This document shows positions 7,781 through 23,439 of a stretch of DNA of 64,000 nucleotides, piece by piece (the stretch's first letter is position 1; the number at the start of each line of letters is the position of its first letter). The notes beneath the pieces are model-generated. The model had not been told where the DNA came from. It saw only the letters and a program-made list of their open reading frames with translations, and made no database searches. Origin of the DNA: Chrysogorgia sp. JL179-B06 (taxonomy: Eukaryota; Cnidaria; Anthozoa; Scleralcyonacea; Chrysogorgiidae). A program made the position numbers and the translations under genes. The stretch spans positions 2,016,001-2,080,000 of the forward strand of contig JAYKKM010000416.1 of NCBI GenBank assembly GCA_035772405.1, written 5' to 3'.

Positions 7781-8590
7781 CTAACACGTTCGTGCTTGCC
7801 GTTCACTAACACGTTGATGCTCTCGTTCACTAACACGTTCATGTTCACGTTCACTAACACGTTGATGCTCACGACTACTAACATGAACGTGTTATGAATG
7901 TGACCATGAACGTGTTAATGAACGTGAACACATGAACGTGTTCGCGTTTACTAACACGTTCATATTCACGTTCACTAACACGTTGATGCTCACATTCACT
8001 AACGTGAACGTGTTAATGAACGTCAACATAAACGTGTTAATGAACGTCAACATGAAGGTGTACATGAACGTGCTCACGTTTACTAACACGTTCATGTTCA
8101 CGTTTAACACTTTCATGTTCACGTTCGCTAACACGTTCATCTTCACGTTCACTAACACGTTGATGCCCACGTTCACTAACATGAACGTGTTAATGAACGT
8201 GAACATGAATGTGTTCACGTTTACTAAAAATGACGTCCATTATATGTTCACGTTCACTAACACGTTCATGCACACGTTCACAAACACGTTGATACTCACG
8301 TCACTAACACTTTTATATTCAAGTTCACTAACATGTCCATGTTCACGTTTACTAACACGTTTCATGCTCACGTTCACAAACACGTTCATGCTCACGTTTA
8401 CTAACACATTCATGTTCACGTACACGTTCAATTTCACGTTCACTAACTCGTTCAGGATCACGTTCACGATCACGTTCATGCTTCACGTTTACCGAACACT
8501 TTCATGCGCACGTTCACTAACACGTTCATGATCACGTTCACTTTCACGGTCATGCTTAACGCGTTCACTGACATGTTCATGCTCGTATAT
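7781..8590. repeat. Degenerate minisatellite built on CACGTTCA / TGAACGTG
   Basis: Variants of ACTAACACGTTCATGTTCACGTT, partly switching strand, fill 0.8 kb of the intron after the EGF exon. Long open frames on both strands (runs rich in MNVLVNV and FTNTFMFT) are by-products of the repeat and not genes. Confidence 0.8.
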
Positions 8591-8685
8591 ATATATATAT
8601 ATTATAAACGCTCTACCTCTAATGGTATCGAGCACTCTTGAACCATCCGCTAGCTTTGTAACATTCATGTTACAAATCTGTTTTA

Positions 8686-9221
<536 letters not shown>

Positions 9222-9365
9222 ATACGATCGCTTAACCGCGTGAAACTCGGAGTAGCAACCGAAACTTTTCATTTTAAATATATTACCTCGCTCTACCTAT
9301 AATGGTATTGAGCGCTCTTTTATATTATACCAATGCTATAACTTTTTCGTTATACTCACTACTTG

Positions 9366-9851
<486 letters not shown>

Positions 9852-9856
9852 AATAT

Positions 9857-9898
9857 CTACAGACACGTGTTTCGCTGTTCCACAGCTCATCAGTGTAG
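9857..9898 (-). ncRNA. Hammerhead ribozyme (type I, complete core)
   Basis: On the minus strand: stem I CTACA, core CTGATGA, stem II GCTGT-GGA-ACAGC, core GAAA, stem III CAC/GTG, cleavage triplet GTC, then the stem I partner TGTAG. All conserved core residues are present and stems I and II pair perfectly. Stem III has almost no loop, typical of the weak stem III hammerheads of Penelope-like elements that work best as dimers. The sequence continues to 10055 as a copy (inverted) of 21310-21480. Confidence 0.8.
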
Positions 9899-10053
9899 CT
9901 TGGTACAATCTAGATATGGACATGAGTACTAATTATACACAAACGATTGCCAGAGACAACCGCTTGTGGGATAAAACAGCGGTCATGCGCACATCCAGAG
10001 AGCGTGAAGCGGTATAGGGCCAGAGTGCTCAAACTACCACAAGGGTAGTGGGC

Positions 10054-10055
<2 letters not shown>
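9899..10055 (-). mobile_element. Penelope-type terminal fragment next to the hammerhead
   Basis: Inverse of 21310-21480: both contain a block with CACTACCCTTGTGGTAGTTTGAGC-like sequence, then a CACTCTGGCC stretch and a segment ending before the hammerhead stem I. It is followed by (TA)n at 10056-10124. No open frame. Confidence 0.5.
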
Positions 10056-10525
<470 letters not shown>

Positions 10526-10657
10526 CATGATCAAGTCGGTTTTCTTTGATCTATCGCGGTTTATTTTCAACTAATAAACCCGTCACAACAATAGAACATT
10601 CTTAAAAGCAGGTGGGGCTTTGAAAATGTCCCAGAGGAATTTCGAAGATTTAAGTGA

Positions 10658-10729
10658 CATGCATACAATTATATATAAACCCGGGGATTTTATATTAAAT
10701 TCCCAGGTTTATATATAATTATATGCATG
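10658..10729. repeat. 72-bp near-perfect hairpin
   Basis: CATGCATACAATTATATATA, then AACCCGGGGATTTTATA, folding onto TTAAATTCCCAGGTTTATATA and ATTATATGCATG. Probably a small foldback remnant. Confidence 0.6.
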
Positions 10730-11176
10730 AAAACCATTAGAATTCTAAATTTCAACAAGAAAGAACTTACGTAAATTAACAGACAAACAATGTGCAAAAC
10801 ATTCATTTACTTCTGAATTAATTCTTATAAGAATATCAAGTAAACCTGGCAACACACAACATTAGTTTAGCTCGTAAAGTTACAACATATAGAGTTTTAT
10901 CAACTTTTAACGTCTTCCAAAGCGTTTGAGTATTCAAAACTAGTGTTCCGAATATCTTTACTTTCTTGCGTAATCCAAATATCTTCATCGCTGCTAACTT
11001 CGTCCACGCTGTACCGTTGAAGAAATGTTTTCGTCTAAATCCCCTCTAAAAACTGATCCCTCGAGACTAAATCTGTAGAAAACCTCCTTGATCATGTCAT
11101 AAATAAGTTAAACACCTAACCCTCAGTTTATTAGCGATATAAATCCCGAGGGCATCGCTAATAAACTTCAGGTATA
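10730..11176. other. Non-coding intron DNA
   Basis: AT-rich. No exon, RNA gene or repeat could be supported by reading. Confidence 0.5.
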
Positions 11177-11486
11177 CAGGGTGTGTCAAAAAAAGCGCAA
11201 CCTCGGAATTTCCCAAGAAATCCACTGTGTTCTTAAACACAAAAGATTTTCGCCCCTGGGAATTTAAAATAGCTTGTAATCGTATTCCAGGGGCATAACT
11301 GTCTAATTACTACAAACTCGAGCACGTAAAGCAGAATTGAATCGAAATTTATGCATTTATTTAATGGAAAGTTGTTTAGTTTACAAGTATCAACAACAGT
11401 TAAATTCCCAGAGGCCTAAAATATGTTGTGCTAATAAGTGGATTTCTTGGGAAATTCCGAGGTTGCGCTTTTTTTGATACACCCTG
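11177..11486. mobile_element. Mariner-type MITE
   Basis: TIRs of about 50 bp starting CAGGGTGTGTCAAAAAAAGC and running through CGCAACCTCGGAATTTCCC, inverted at the other end, flanked on both sides by TA. The TA target site and CAGGGTG ends fit Tc1/mariner elements. The 200-bp core has no transposase. Confidence 0.75.
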
Positions 11487-11499
11487 TATATATATATAT

Positions 11500-11532
<33 letters not shown>

Positions 11533-12133
11533 AACATGGAATGAAAAATTAATTTCGAGTTCCTTGTTCGTGAACTCGTGGTTGTAAATACCAATTACAC
11601 ATGAACAAATCGTGCTTAATCAATTCTGAGTACAATGTATACGAAGAAAACGCTCGCGGTTCAATTTTAAACTCAACGTATATCATGATAACAACGACAT
11701 AAAAAGCTCTAAAAGACTAAAATATATACATACTAAAAGACCTTAGCAAAAAACTAATTTTCAGACACTAAAAGAAATTTCCTAAAAGACTGTACTAAAA
11801 GACTTTAAAATACAAATTAGCTGCTGATGGCTATCCGTTTGTAATACACATGCTGTAATAAAATTACAGCATGGGATTACTGCACCTATTACAGCACGGC
11901 TATGCGTTGTCATGACATAACAAATCTCACGTGGTATAAATAAACCAATCACAACACCTCAAATATGTCAGTGTACGAAGATTGAGTGATAAATATATAG
12001 TTGTTGTATTTTTGAATCGGGACTCAAAGAGACATTGTACCGCGTGACAATAGACTCTTCTAACCACTGAGCTGCGAGCACCGAGATAAATAAATTTGGC
12101 TCTCGTTCGTAATTTTTTGTTTCTTGCGTTTAG
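11487..12133. other. Intron with short (TA)n and a possible tRNA-like block
   Basis: (TA)n at 11488-11532. 12016-12083 on the minus strand contains CAGCTCAGTGGTTAGAAGAG, an A-box-like sequence, then a weak B box, so it may be a decayed SINE. The 3' end is the acceptor for the EGF exon (GCGTTTAG). Confidence 0.4.
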
Positions 12134-12268
12134 ACATTGACGAGTGCGAAATCAACGACATCTGTCCAGCAAAGAGCCACTGTGTTAACGAGGAAGGAAG
12201 TTACCATTGTTTGTGTAATGTTGCCTTTTCTGGAGCTGCTGGTACTACTGGGACTATTGACTGCTCAT
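12134..12268 (+). CDS. Host exon: second calcium-binding EGF domain
   Basis: 135-nt phase 1-1 exon, acceptor GCGTTTAG, donor GTATGT. It encodes DIDECEINDICPAKSHCVNE followed by EGSYHCLCNVAFSG and a last CSC, a calcium-binding EGF module with six cysteines in the expected order. The phase matches the EGF exon at 7619-7738, so both probably belong to one gene. No further EGF exon was found before 27.6 kb. The next exon in the window starts with a signal peptide, so it is uncertain whether this gene ends here, continues elsewhere, or was broken by repeats. Confidence 0.8.
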
Positions 12269-12304
12269 GTATGTTACATGCAATATATAAGAGGAAGGCA
12301 TTAA

Positions 12305-12600
12305 GGCAGGATTGGTAGCTGTGTGTGATAACAGGGATTCGAGTTGTTGGAAGGGAAGATTGGTAGCTCTGTGGGATAGCAGGTGGTGGAGGGAGGATGG
12401 GTATTGGTAACTTTGTTGAATATAGGAGGCATTCGAGGTGGTGGGATGGAAGATTGGGTATCTACGTGGGGTAGCTGGTATAAGAGGTTGTGGAAGGGAG
12501 GATTGGTAGGTGTGTGGGATAGGATGGATACTAAGTGGTGGTAGCAAAGGAGACGAGTGACTGGCTGCGTGGGAGAGCGAGGGATGTGCTTGGATGGACA
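12305..12600. repeat. Degenerate G-rich tandem repeat
   Basis: About six loose copies of a 40-50 bp unit with GGAAGGGAAGATTGGTAGCT-type cores (GTGGGATAGCAGG, GGAGGATGGGTATTGG). Confidence 0.6.
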
Positions 12601-14284
12601 GAGATAAAGAGTGATGGTGCATGATATTTATAATGAATTTGATTACGATGGTGGATAACAAACGTTACTCTAACAAACGCTTTTCGCCGCGGAAAATGGT
12701 ATATTTCGTTTCTCAATTTTTTACTTTAAATCATTTTAAGCCAGCCACTATAATTTTGTCTTCTGTGTCTAGCTTAACGCTTATTTTTTTTTATTCATCT
12801 GTTAGTATCACCCGACAAGTTTATCGATGTTGCATTGACACTGAAAACACATTTTCAGACGACCTCACCTATCACTTCTCCAAATGAAAATAAAGGATAA
12901 GTACGTAATTATTTCGTAATATACGTGTCTTAGGCTCGTTTCAAACGTTGAACTTTTCATGTGTCGAACTCAGTATTATAATTAACAAATATATTCTGAG
13001 ATCGAGGTGACAGTTAACGAGGGTGAAGCCCTAGTTAACTATATCGCCTCGTATAAATGGAGAGCGAATAATCAATAATTGTTTTACTAAAAAACTAATT
13101 TGAGCAGGAAACATTTTTGTAGTTAGGGGCACTTTAAATGCCCGTTTTTGTGATCGCTAGTGAGGTCCTCTAACCATTGAACTGCTCGGATTCGGATAAC
13201 AGAGCGAAGATTGTTCTGTGAAATAGTTTGATGAAGACATTTGTGTGCTGCTTGACATTAACTAATACTAAATAATATGATTATTTATATAGGTGTGAAT
13301 TTAGACGTCATCCTGGACATACAGGTGGAAGTAGTCGTAGTAAAACGTTTATAAGAGGTTTAGAATGGCTTGTCCATGAGTCCGAGGCGCATTGTTCATG
13401 TGGTATACGCTGAATATAATTGTGTGGGGATTAATTGCTCCAGGAAGGATACAGCAAACAACTGAAAAGACTCATGGTGCACAACCTTCAAACCTCCACA
13501 AGCGTTTGTATTTCCTGGTCTAATCTAGTTATAACTTATTCGGAGAAGAATGACCATTCTTAATTGACCTATTCTTCTATTGAAATGCGAACAACAACTT
13601 GTTCCTGATAGAGCGTATATGGAATGCTTAAGAGGAATACACAGTAGAGATTTCAAGATTCTCATACTCCACAGGGTTTTTACTTTCGCATTCTAACCTG
13701 GTCAGAACATATGTGCATGCAGAAGAACAATGCATGTTTAAACATATTCTTATATATGCAAACGTAGCGTACTTGTTCATGATAGAGCGTAGAAGGCGCT
13801 AATATATGGGATTGCCGAAGGTACCAGTATATGTAGAGCATGCGTTTATGCGTTCTATATACAAGGGTGTTCGTGTTATGCTGCTACTTTCGGCCTTTCA
13901 TATTATTATACTGTTATATATGAGTAATATTATTGGACTGTTGCTTTTTTCTTGTAAAACGATTTTTGCCCTGACTGCATGACCAGTTGTCTTAAATTGT
14001 ATCGTCTACGCGGTAGGAGTAAGAAGTTGCAGTTTCCTCTTCAGTTCTATGAACAAATCTTTTAGTCCTTAATTTTTCTCGTCTATTTTGTAACATGGTG
14101 TTTCAATGCCTCCACCTTTGTTTGAAATTGTTACTTTTAAATATATTCTTAACTGGAGGTGAATAGCAGCGATATATAATTCATTGAATCGCGAAGCGTA
14201 TGAAATTACAAGACAGAAGTTATGTTTTAAAGACTTTATTTATCTTCATAGTTGCTAAAAAGTATAATGTCCGGTGGGCTCATA
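12601..14284. other. Non-coding DNA without recognised features
   Basis: Read on both strands; short open frames only, with no domain, splice-supported exon or strong repeat. A possible tRNA-like remnant lies near 13150-13195 (CTAACCATTGAACTG). Confidence 0.45.
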
Positions 14285-15773
<1,489 letters not shown>

Positions 15774-16401
15774 CGGAAAAAGGTGGGAAATCAAGTCCAC
15801 GATGAACTGCAAAGCAAGAAATATTATTTACGTTATAATTTGCGTTAAATGTCACAGTTTTTACATCGGCCAAACAGAACATTTGCGGAAAAGAGTTACG
15901 CTGCACAGAGAACAAATCAATCACGAGAGATATAGACATTTAGCGGTGAGCGAACATCTAACACGATGTAACAATGGAGAATTCAAAATAATGCCGATCT
16001 ATCAATGTCAGAACACGAACCGACTATTTAGAGAATCTAAAGAACAGGATATTATAAATTTTCTACAACCAGACTTAAATTCAAATCACTAGGATCTTAA
16101 CCAACGATGATGTCATACGGCGGCAAAACATGCCGCCAAAACAATAGAGAACAATAACATTAACATAATAATACAAACGCATTCCATAATTATAGTTAGA
16201 GTAAAATTACTTTCTTAGTTATATAATGACGTAATGCATGATATTGATACTCAATAATGTATATAAATACTAGGAAAACCACTCATATGTCATATGCACC
16301 TGAAGAACTTAATAAAGTGAAAACGTTAGTCCGATAAGCAAACTGAAATGAGTGGTTATTTACTTCTTCTTTCGTTGTCAAACTAAAAACACTTTCCTAT
16401 A
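15774..16401 (+). mobile_element. Penelope-like element A, right arm (inverted copy, GIY-YIG intact)
   Basis: Inverse of 14536-15150. 15802-16092 codes 96 residues from NCKARNIIYVIICVKCHSFY through LRESKE-type sequence (LFRESKEQDIINFLQPDLN), a complete GIY-YIG end of the protein. It joins the left arm head to head near 15773, forming a 1.9-kb imperfect palindrome. Confidence 0.75.
16296..16332 (+). ncRNA. Hammerhead ribozyme copy in the right arm of element A
   Basis: Same as the minus-strand copy at 14601-14637 except that the 3' side of stem I reads GTCC, not GTGC, weakening stem I. Core and stem II are unchanged. Confidence 0.6.
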
Positions 16402-16429
16402 AATTTTACTTGTGTTTCACCATTTGAAC

Positions 16430-16461
<32 letters not shown>
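16402..16461. repeat. Junction DNA and short (TA)n between two Penelope-like pairs
   Basis: (TA)n at 16433-16461 separates the inverted pair A from the inverted pair B. Confidence 0.7.
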
Positions 16462-16464
<3 letters not shown>

Positions 16465-17870
16465 GTGTGATGATAGAAACTATCGGGTTCAAGATCATTT
16501 GGATAGAGTGCTCGATGCGTGAACGCAGAGCGAAATTAACAAGGTGAAAACACTGGTTATTTCATTGAAATTTATTCGCTACAAATTTGTTTCGTATGGT
16601 TAGCCGAAGCTTGCCACACTCGTCAGGTGAATGACAAATATTTACAGCTTAGCAGAATATATAAATGAGATGCGTGGTAAAATAGGGGTCGTATTACAGT
16701 TCGTGATAAATTACGTAGGATATTTACATAAAAGATATTTCTTACGATGACGGCAGGTGGAGATTAATTCATTTCGTTTGTTGAGGGAGCTGAGTTCGGG
16801 GTGGTAGATAATTATAAATTTTTCGTGGAGGCATAAGTTACAGTGTTTTGATTTGTTGGAGTAGGGTTGGCATTTTTTGAGGATTTTCCAGTTTATTGTG
16901 TGAGGGGTGTTAGTTTCTTTCAAAGACCAAATGTGCTTACTTAGTTCCGTGGCGTGTTTCTTATGTTTGTTTCTGAATGACGATGTGTGATTAAGATATC
17001 TAGTCTTGAATGTGGTCTCCGTCAGTCCGACATAGGTTTGGTTCTCGTTGTTTTCGGTATTTGTGACGGTGGCTTGATACACTACAGCTTTGGTCAGGCA
17101 CTTTCCCTTCAGTGGGCAGCTGTTCTTCTGCCGGCAGTTGCATTCGGGCTCTGGCTCTTTGTTTTTCTCTGCTTCTTGTCTCAGTATGCGCTTATTATGT
17201 GAAGAGATGATGGACTGCACATTCGGCATGCAACTGTAACTCAGCTTCACTGTGTTACGATTGAGCAGCTTGTGGAGGGGATGGTTTTCGGAAAGCACTC
17301 GTCCACTGCCATCAGGAACTTATGGCCGATATCTGTGGCGACGTTTGAGCTGTATGGCGGGTTGAACCAAGTGATGTTCCTGCTCCTACGGCGTTTTGTG
17401 GTCGTGGGTTGGGGGTCGTAATGTAGGTTGTGGTTGAAGCCGCTGTGTCTGAGTGCGTCTTGGTAGGGTTGGGAGCTGCTATCGAATGTTTCTTTGGTCG
17501 ATGAGATCTTTGAAAGTCGCCGGTTAATCGTCTCAGGAATTCTCTGTAAGATGGTTGGAGGGTGGTTGCTGTGGATGTTGATATATTGGGTAGTGTTGCC
17601 AGGTTTTGAGTAGGGTTTAAAGGTGTCGGTTGTCAGGTTGAAGGTGATGTCGAGGAAGTTCACGCATTTTTTGTTCGCTTCGGTTGTCAGTTTTAGATTG
17701 TGATCGCCGAATATCTTGCAAATTTGTTTCTTGATGTTTTCGATTGTTCTTGGTGGGTCATCGAAAGCGCCAAGACCATCGTCACGATATAGGCCGATCT
17801 TGTTTCTAAGGTTAGGAGGTAGTTGCGACAGGAGGTAGGAGCCGACGAGTTCACAAGTCTCAGCTCCGAA
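16462..17870 (-). pseudogene. Penelope-like element B, left arm: RT with YRDD and GIY-YIG nuclease
   Basis: Minus strand. About 17870-17290 encodes ETCELVGSYLLSQL, then the RT catalytic motif GLYRDDGLGAF, then KKCVNFLDITFNLTT and the thumb-like region. 17298-16711 encodes CNCRQKNSCPLKGKCLTKAV followed by the GIY-YIG core (TYVGLTETTFKTRYLNH) and ATELSKHIWSLKE. The two parts are in different frames, so a frameshift lies near 17270. The RT N-terminal half is absent. The family differs from element A. Confidence 0.8.
16574..16632 (-). ncRNA. Hammerhead ribozyme of Penelope-like element B
   Basis: Minus strand: ATTCAC, core CTGACGA, stem II GTGTGG...CCATAC with an inner AGC-TTCG-GCT hairpin, GAAA, stem III ACAAA/TTTGT, cleavage base A, GCGAAT. 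Stem I pairs five of six bases. Confidence 0.75.
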
Positions 17871-18618
17871 AAACCATCCCCTCCACAAGCTGCTCAATCG
17901 TAACACAGTGAAGCTGAGTTACAGTTGCATGCCGAATGTGCAGTCCATCATCTCTTCACATAATAAGCGCATACTGAGACAAGAAGCAGAGAAAAACAAA
18001 GAGCCAGAGCCCGAATGCAACTGCCGGCAGAAGAACAGCTGCCCACTGAAGGGAAAGTGCCTGACCAAAGCTGTAGTGTATCAAGCCACCGTCACAAATA
18101 CCGAAAACAACGAGAACCAAACCTATGTCGGACTGACGGAGACCACATTCAAGACTAGATATCTTAATCACACATCGTCATTCAGAAACAAACATAAGAA
18201 ACACGCCACGGAACTAAGTAAGCACATTTGGTCTTTGAAAGAAACTAACACCCCTCACACAATAAACTGGAAAATCCTCAAAAAATGCCAACCCTACTCC
18301 AACAAATCAAAACACTGTAACTTATGCCTCCACGAAAAATTTATAATTATCTACCACCCCGAACTCAGCTCCCTCAACAAACGAAATGAATTAATCTCCA
18401 CCTGCCGTCATCGTAAGAAATATCTTTTATGTAAATATCCTACGTAATTTATCACGAACTGTAATACGACCCCTATTTTACCACGCATCTCATGTATATA
18501 TTCTGCTAAGCTGTAAATATTTGTCATTCACCTGACGAGTGTGGCAAGCTTCGGCTAACCATACGAAACAAATTTGTAGCGAATAAATTTCAATGAAATA
18601 ACCAGTGTTTTCACCTTG
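17871..18618 (+). mobile_element. Penelope-like element B, right arm (inverted copy with intact nuclease frame)
   Basis: Inverse of 16560-17290. 17908-18447 encodes 179 residues, the same GIY-YIG protein end as the left arm. It ends in the hammerhead and then passes into (TA)n at 18620. Confidence 0.8.
18526..18584 (+). ncRNA. Hammerhead ribozyme copy in the right arm of element B
   Basis: Identical core and stems to 16574-16632, forward strand: CCTGACGA, stem II with inner CTTCGG, GAAAC, stem III, AGCGAAT. Confidence 0.75.
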
Positions 18619-18800
<182 letters not shown>

Positions 18801-18889
18801 GAAAGGATTTATGGTGAAGGAAAATTTCGAGTGTTGGAATACATACATTTTAAGACCAAACCGGGACCAGTTGCGAAAAATGCAACTTA

Positions 18890-18966
18890 GCGGCCTTCCG
18901 GTAGGAATTGAACACGCGACCCTGCGATTGCTAGTGCAGCGCTCTGACCACTGAGCTACGGAAGCC
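18890..18966 (-). repeat. tRNA-Ala-like SINE head
   Basis: Minus strand: GGCTTCCGTAGCTCAGTGGT, an anticodon loop CTAGCAA (anticodon AGC), then a T-arm TTCAATTCCTACC and GGAAGGCC. The acceptor pairs with one mismatch. Flanking non-tRNA sequence is shared with 19315-19390 and 20266-20341, so it is SINE-type and not a functional gene. Confidence 0.6.
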
Positions 18967-19069
18967 GTTGCCGAGAGCCTAGTCACGAGTTCTGTATATA
19001 TGGTGGTAATGCCGGGATAAGATTCTGGGTATATTATAGGTAATATTTGGCATTTCACTCGATCAAACT

Positions 19070-19210
19070 ACATGTTGAAAGGATTTATGGTGAAGGAAAA
19101 TTTCGAGTGTTGGAATACATACATTTTAAGACCAAACCGGGACCAGGTCTTAAAATGTATGTATTCCAACACTCGAAATTTTCCTTCACCATAAATCCTT
19201 TCAACATGTA
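19070..19210. repeat. Head-to-head junction of SINE-type copies
   Basis: A block starting near 19076 (GAAAGGATTTATGGTGAAGG) runs to GGGACCAG near 19146 and is then repeated in inverse to 19206. Confidence 0.65.
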
Positions 19211-19314
19211 GTTTGATCGAGTGAAATGCCAAATATTACCTATAATATACCCAGAATCTTATCCCGGCATTACCACCATATATATACAGAACTCGTGACT
19301 AGGCTCTCGGCAAC

Positions 19315-19390
19315 GGCTTCCTATAGCTCAGTGGTCAGAGCGCTGCACTAGCAATCGCAGGGTCGCGGGTTCAATTCCTACCGGAAGGCC
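19315..19390 (+). repeat. tRNA-Ala-like SINE head
   Basis: Acceptor GGCTTCC, A box TAGCTCAGTGGTCAGAGCG, anticodon loop CTAGCAA (AGC), B box GGTTCAATTCC. The acceptor's third-to-last pair is disturbed as in the other copies. Confidence 0.6.
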
Positions 19391-19517
19391 GCTAAGTTGC
19401 ATTTTTCGCAACTGGTCCCGGTTTGGTCTTAAAATGTATGTATTCCAACACTCGAAATTTTCCTTCACCATAAATCCTTTCAACATGTAGTTTGATCGAG
19501 TGAAATGCCAAATATTA

Positions 19518-19829
<312 letters not shown>

Positions 19830-19860
19830 ATATTCAAAACACTGTCTACGCAGCACTCTA

Positions 19861-20004
<144 letters not shown>

Positions 20005-20158
20005 ATCAAGAATGTAAAAGTCTATGACAACTCAGTGTGCATTGCGCACTTTTTACTGGCTGAAATGACAAAACATAATGATGGTTTATAATTTATGCAG
20101 TGTGGTATATCCCACATCAAGTCTTTGACTGTGATGATGTATATATATATATATATAG

Positions 20159-20191
20159 CTACACTGATGAGCTGTGGAACAGCGAAACACG
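20159..20191 (+). ncRNA. Truncated hammerhead ribozyme
   Basis: Stem I, CTGATGA, stem II and GAAAC are intact, but the sequence breaks off after CACG where the tandem duplication begins, so the cleavage site and 3' stem I are lost. Confidence 0.65.
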
Positions 20192-20195
20192 CCCA

Positions 20196-21188
<993 letters not shown>

Positions 21189-21230
21189 CTACACTGATGA
21201 GCTGTGGAACAGCGAAACACGTGTCTGTAG
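21189..21230 (+). ncRNA. Hammerhead ribozyme (type I, complete core)
   Basis: Forward strand copy of the one at 9857-9898: CTACA, CTGATGA, GCTGT-GGA-ACAGC, GAAA, CACGTG, TC, TGTAG. All 42 bases are the same in both copies. Confidence 0.8.
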
Positions 21231-21472
21231 ATTGTACTATATTACGCTCCTTCACTTCGGTGTTGTTGAGCACTCTGTGAAGTTGGTGTAGGTGTCCTTT
21301 AGCGACAATGCAACGCCCACTATATCCTTGTGGTAGTTTGAGCACTCTGGCCCTACACCGCTTTACGTCTCTGGATGGATCTGCGCATGACTGCTATTTG
21401 TCCAACAAGCGTTTGTCACTGGCAATCGCTTGGGTATAGATAGTCCTCATGTCATATCTAGATTATACCGAG

Positions 21473-21507
21473 CTACACTGATGAGCTGTGGAATTGATGA
21501 TTTCTGT
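21473..21507 (+). pseudogene. Broken hammerhead copy
   Basis: Stem I and CTGATGA plus GCTGTGGAA are present, followed by TTGATGATTT in place of stem II and GAAA, then the 3' stem I CTGTAG. Confidence 0.55.
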
Positions 21508-21516
21508 AGATTGTAC

Positions 21517-22685
<1,169 letters not shown>

Positions 22686-22757
22686 CCTCCTGACGTCATA
22701 GTAAATCTCTTGACGTCATAGTAAATCTCTTGACGTCATAGTAAATCTATTGACGTT
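22686..22757. repeat. 21-bp tandem repeat, about 3.5 copies
   Basis: Unit TGACGTCATAGTAAATCTCT. It contains the CRE-like palindrome TGACGTCA, but no promoter context is visible. Confidence 0.75.
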
Positions 22758-22777
22758 ACCACGTCGTTCATGAGATT

Positions 22778-23281
22778 AAAAACCCGCGTATAAGAACCTA
22801 GATTTTAAGAACCTGTTAGGCTAAGATTTTAGACGCCCTTTACATAAGAACCTGTTTTAGGCTAAAATTATGAAAGCAGGTTCTTATTTTATCAAATAGA
22901 GTCAAAACTAAAAACTTATAAATCAAAGAAAATAAACTCTACAAAGTAATGAAAATGAGCCAGAACCAGACAAATAGTGTATATAGGTCTACAGTTGTAT
23001 ACGTTATTTTGTTCCATTGAATTTACACACAGTAAGCTGTAAATTACATACTGAGTGTTTGTATTTGCTTAGTTGCAGTTATTTCGAGAAAATGTATGCA
23101 TAATGTATATAAATAATAGACCACATGCACTTACCAAAACCAAGTCGCTTTTTTCTTAAGAAAATAATAACCTGTTTAAGAACCTAAATAAGCCTAATTT
23201 TTCAGTAAACAGCATTTATATAAGAACCTTTTTAGGCTAACTTGGAAAAATCTAGGTTCTTATACGTGGGTTTTTACTGTA
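22778..23281. mobile_element. Non-autonomous TIR element, copy 1
   Basis: Ends AAACCCGCGTATAAGAACCT and, inverted, AAACCCACGTATAAGAACCT. Internal repeats of AAGAACCTGTTTTAGGCTAA occur. A second copy lies at 39207-39671 in the opposite orientation. No transposase. Confidence 0.65.
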
Positions 23282-23439
23282 TCACACAAGTCTAAATATC
23301 GCAAGAACGACATGAGATATGAAATAGCTCTAAATTACCATTCCTAACCATTTTCGAAGTCAATTTAAATAGCTAAAACTTCATTTTCGCTTTCATAGGC
23401 GCTTTAAGTAAAAGTACAATATGTATTTTCATTGATCAA

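Noticed and set aside
7892..8531. Open frames rich in MNVLVNV or FTNTFMFT
   Set aside because: Products of the CACGTTCA minisatellite, open on both strands because of the repeat.
13140..13200. tRNA gene
   Set aside because: Only an A-box-like stretch is present; no B box or cloverleaf.
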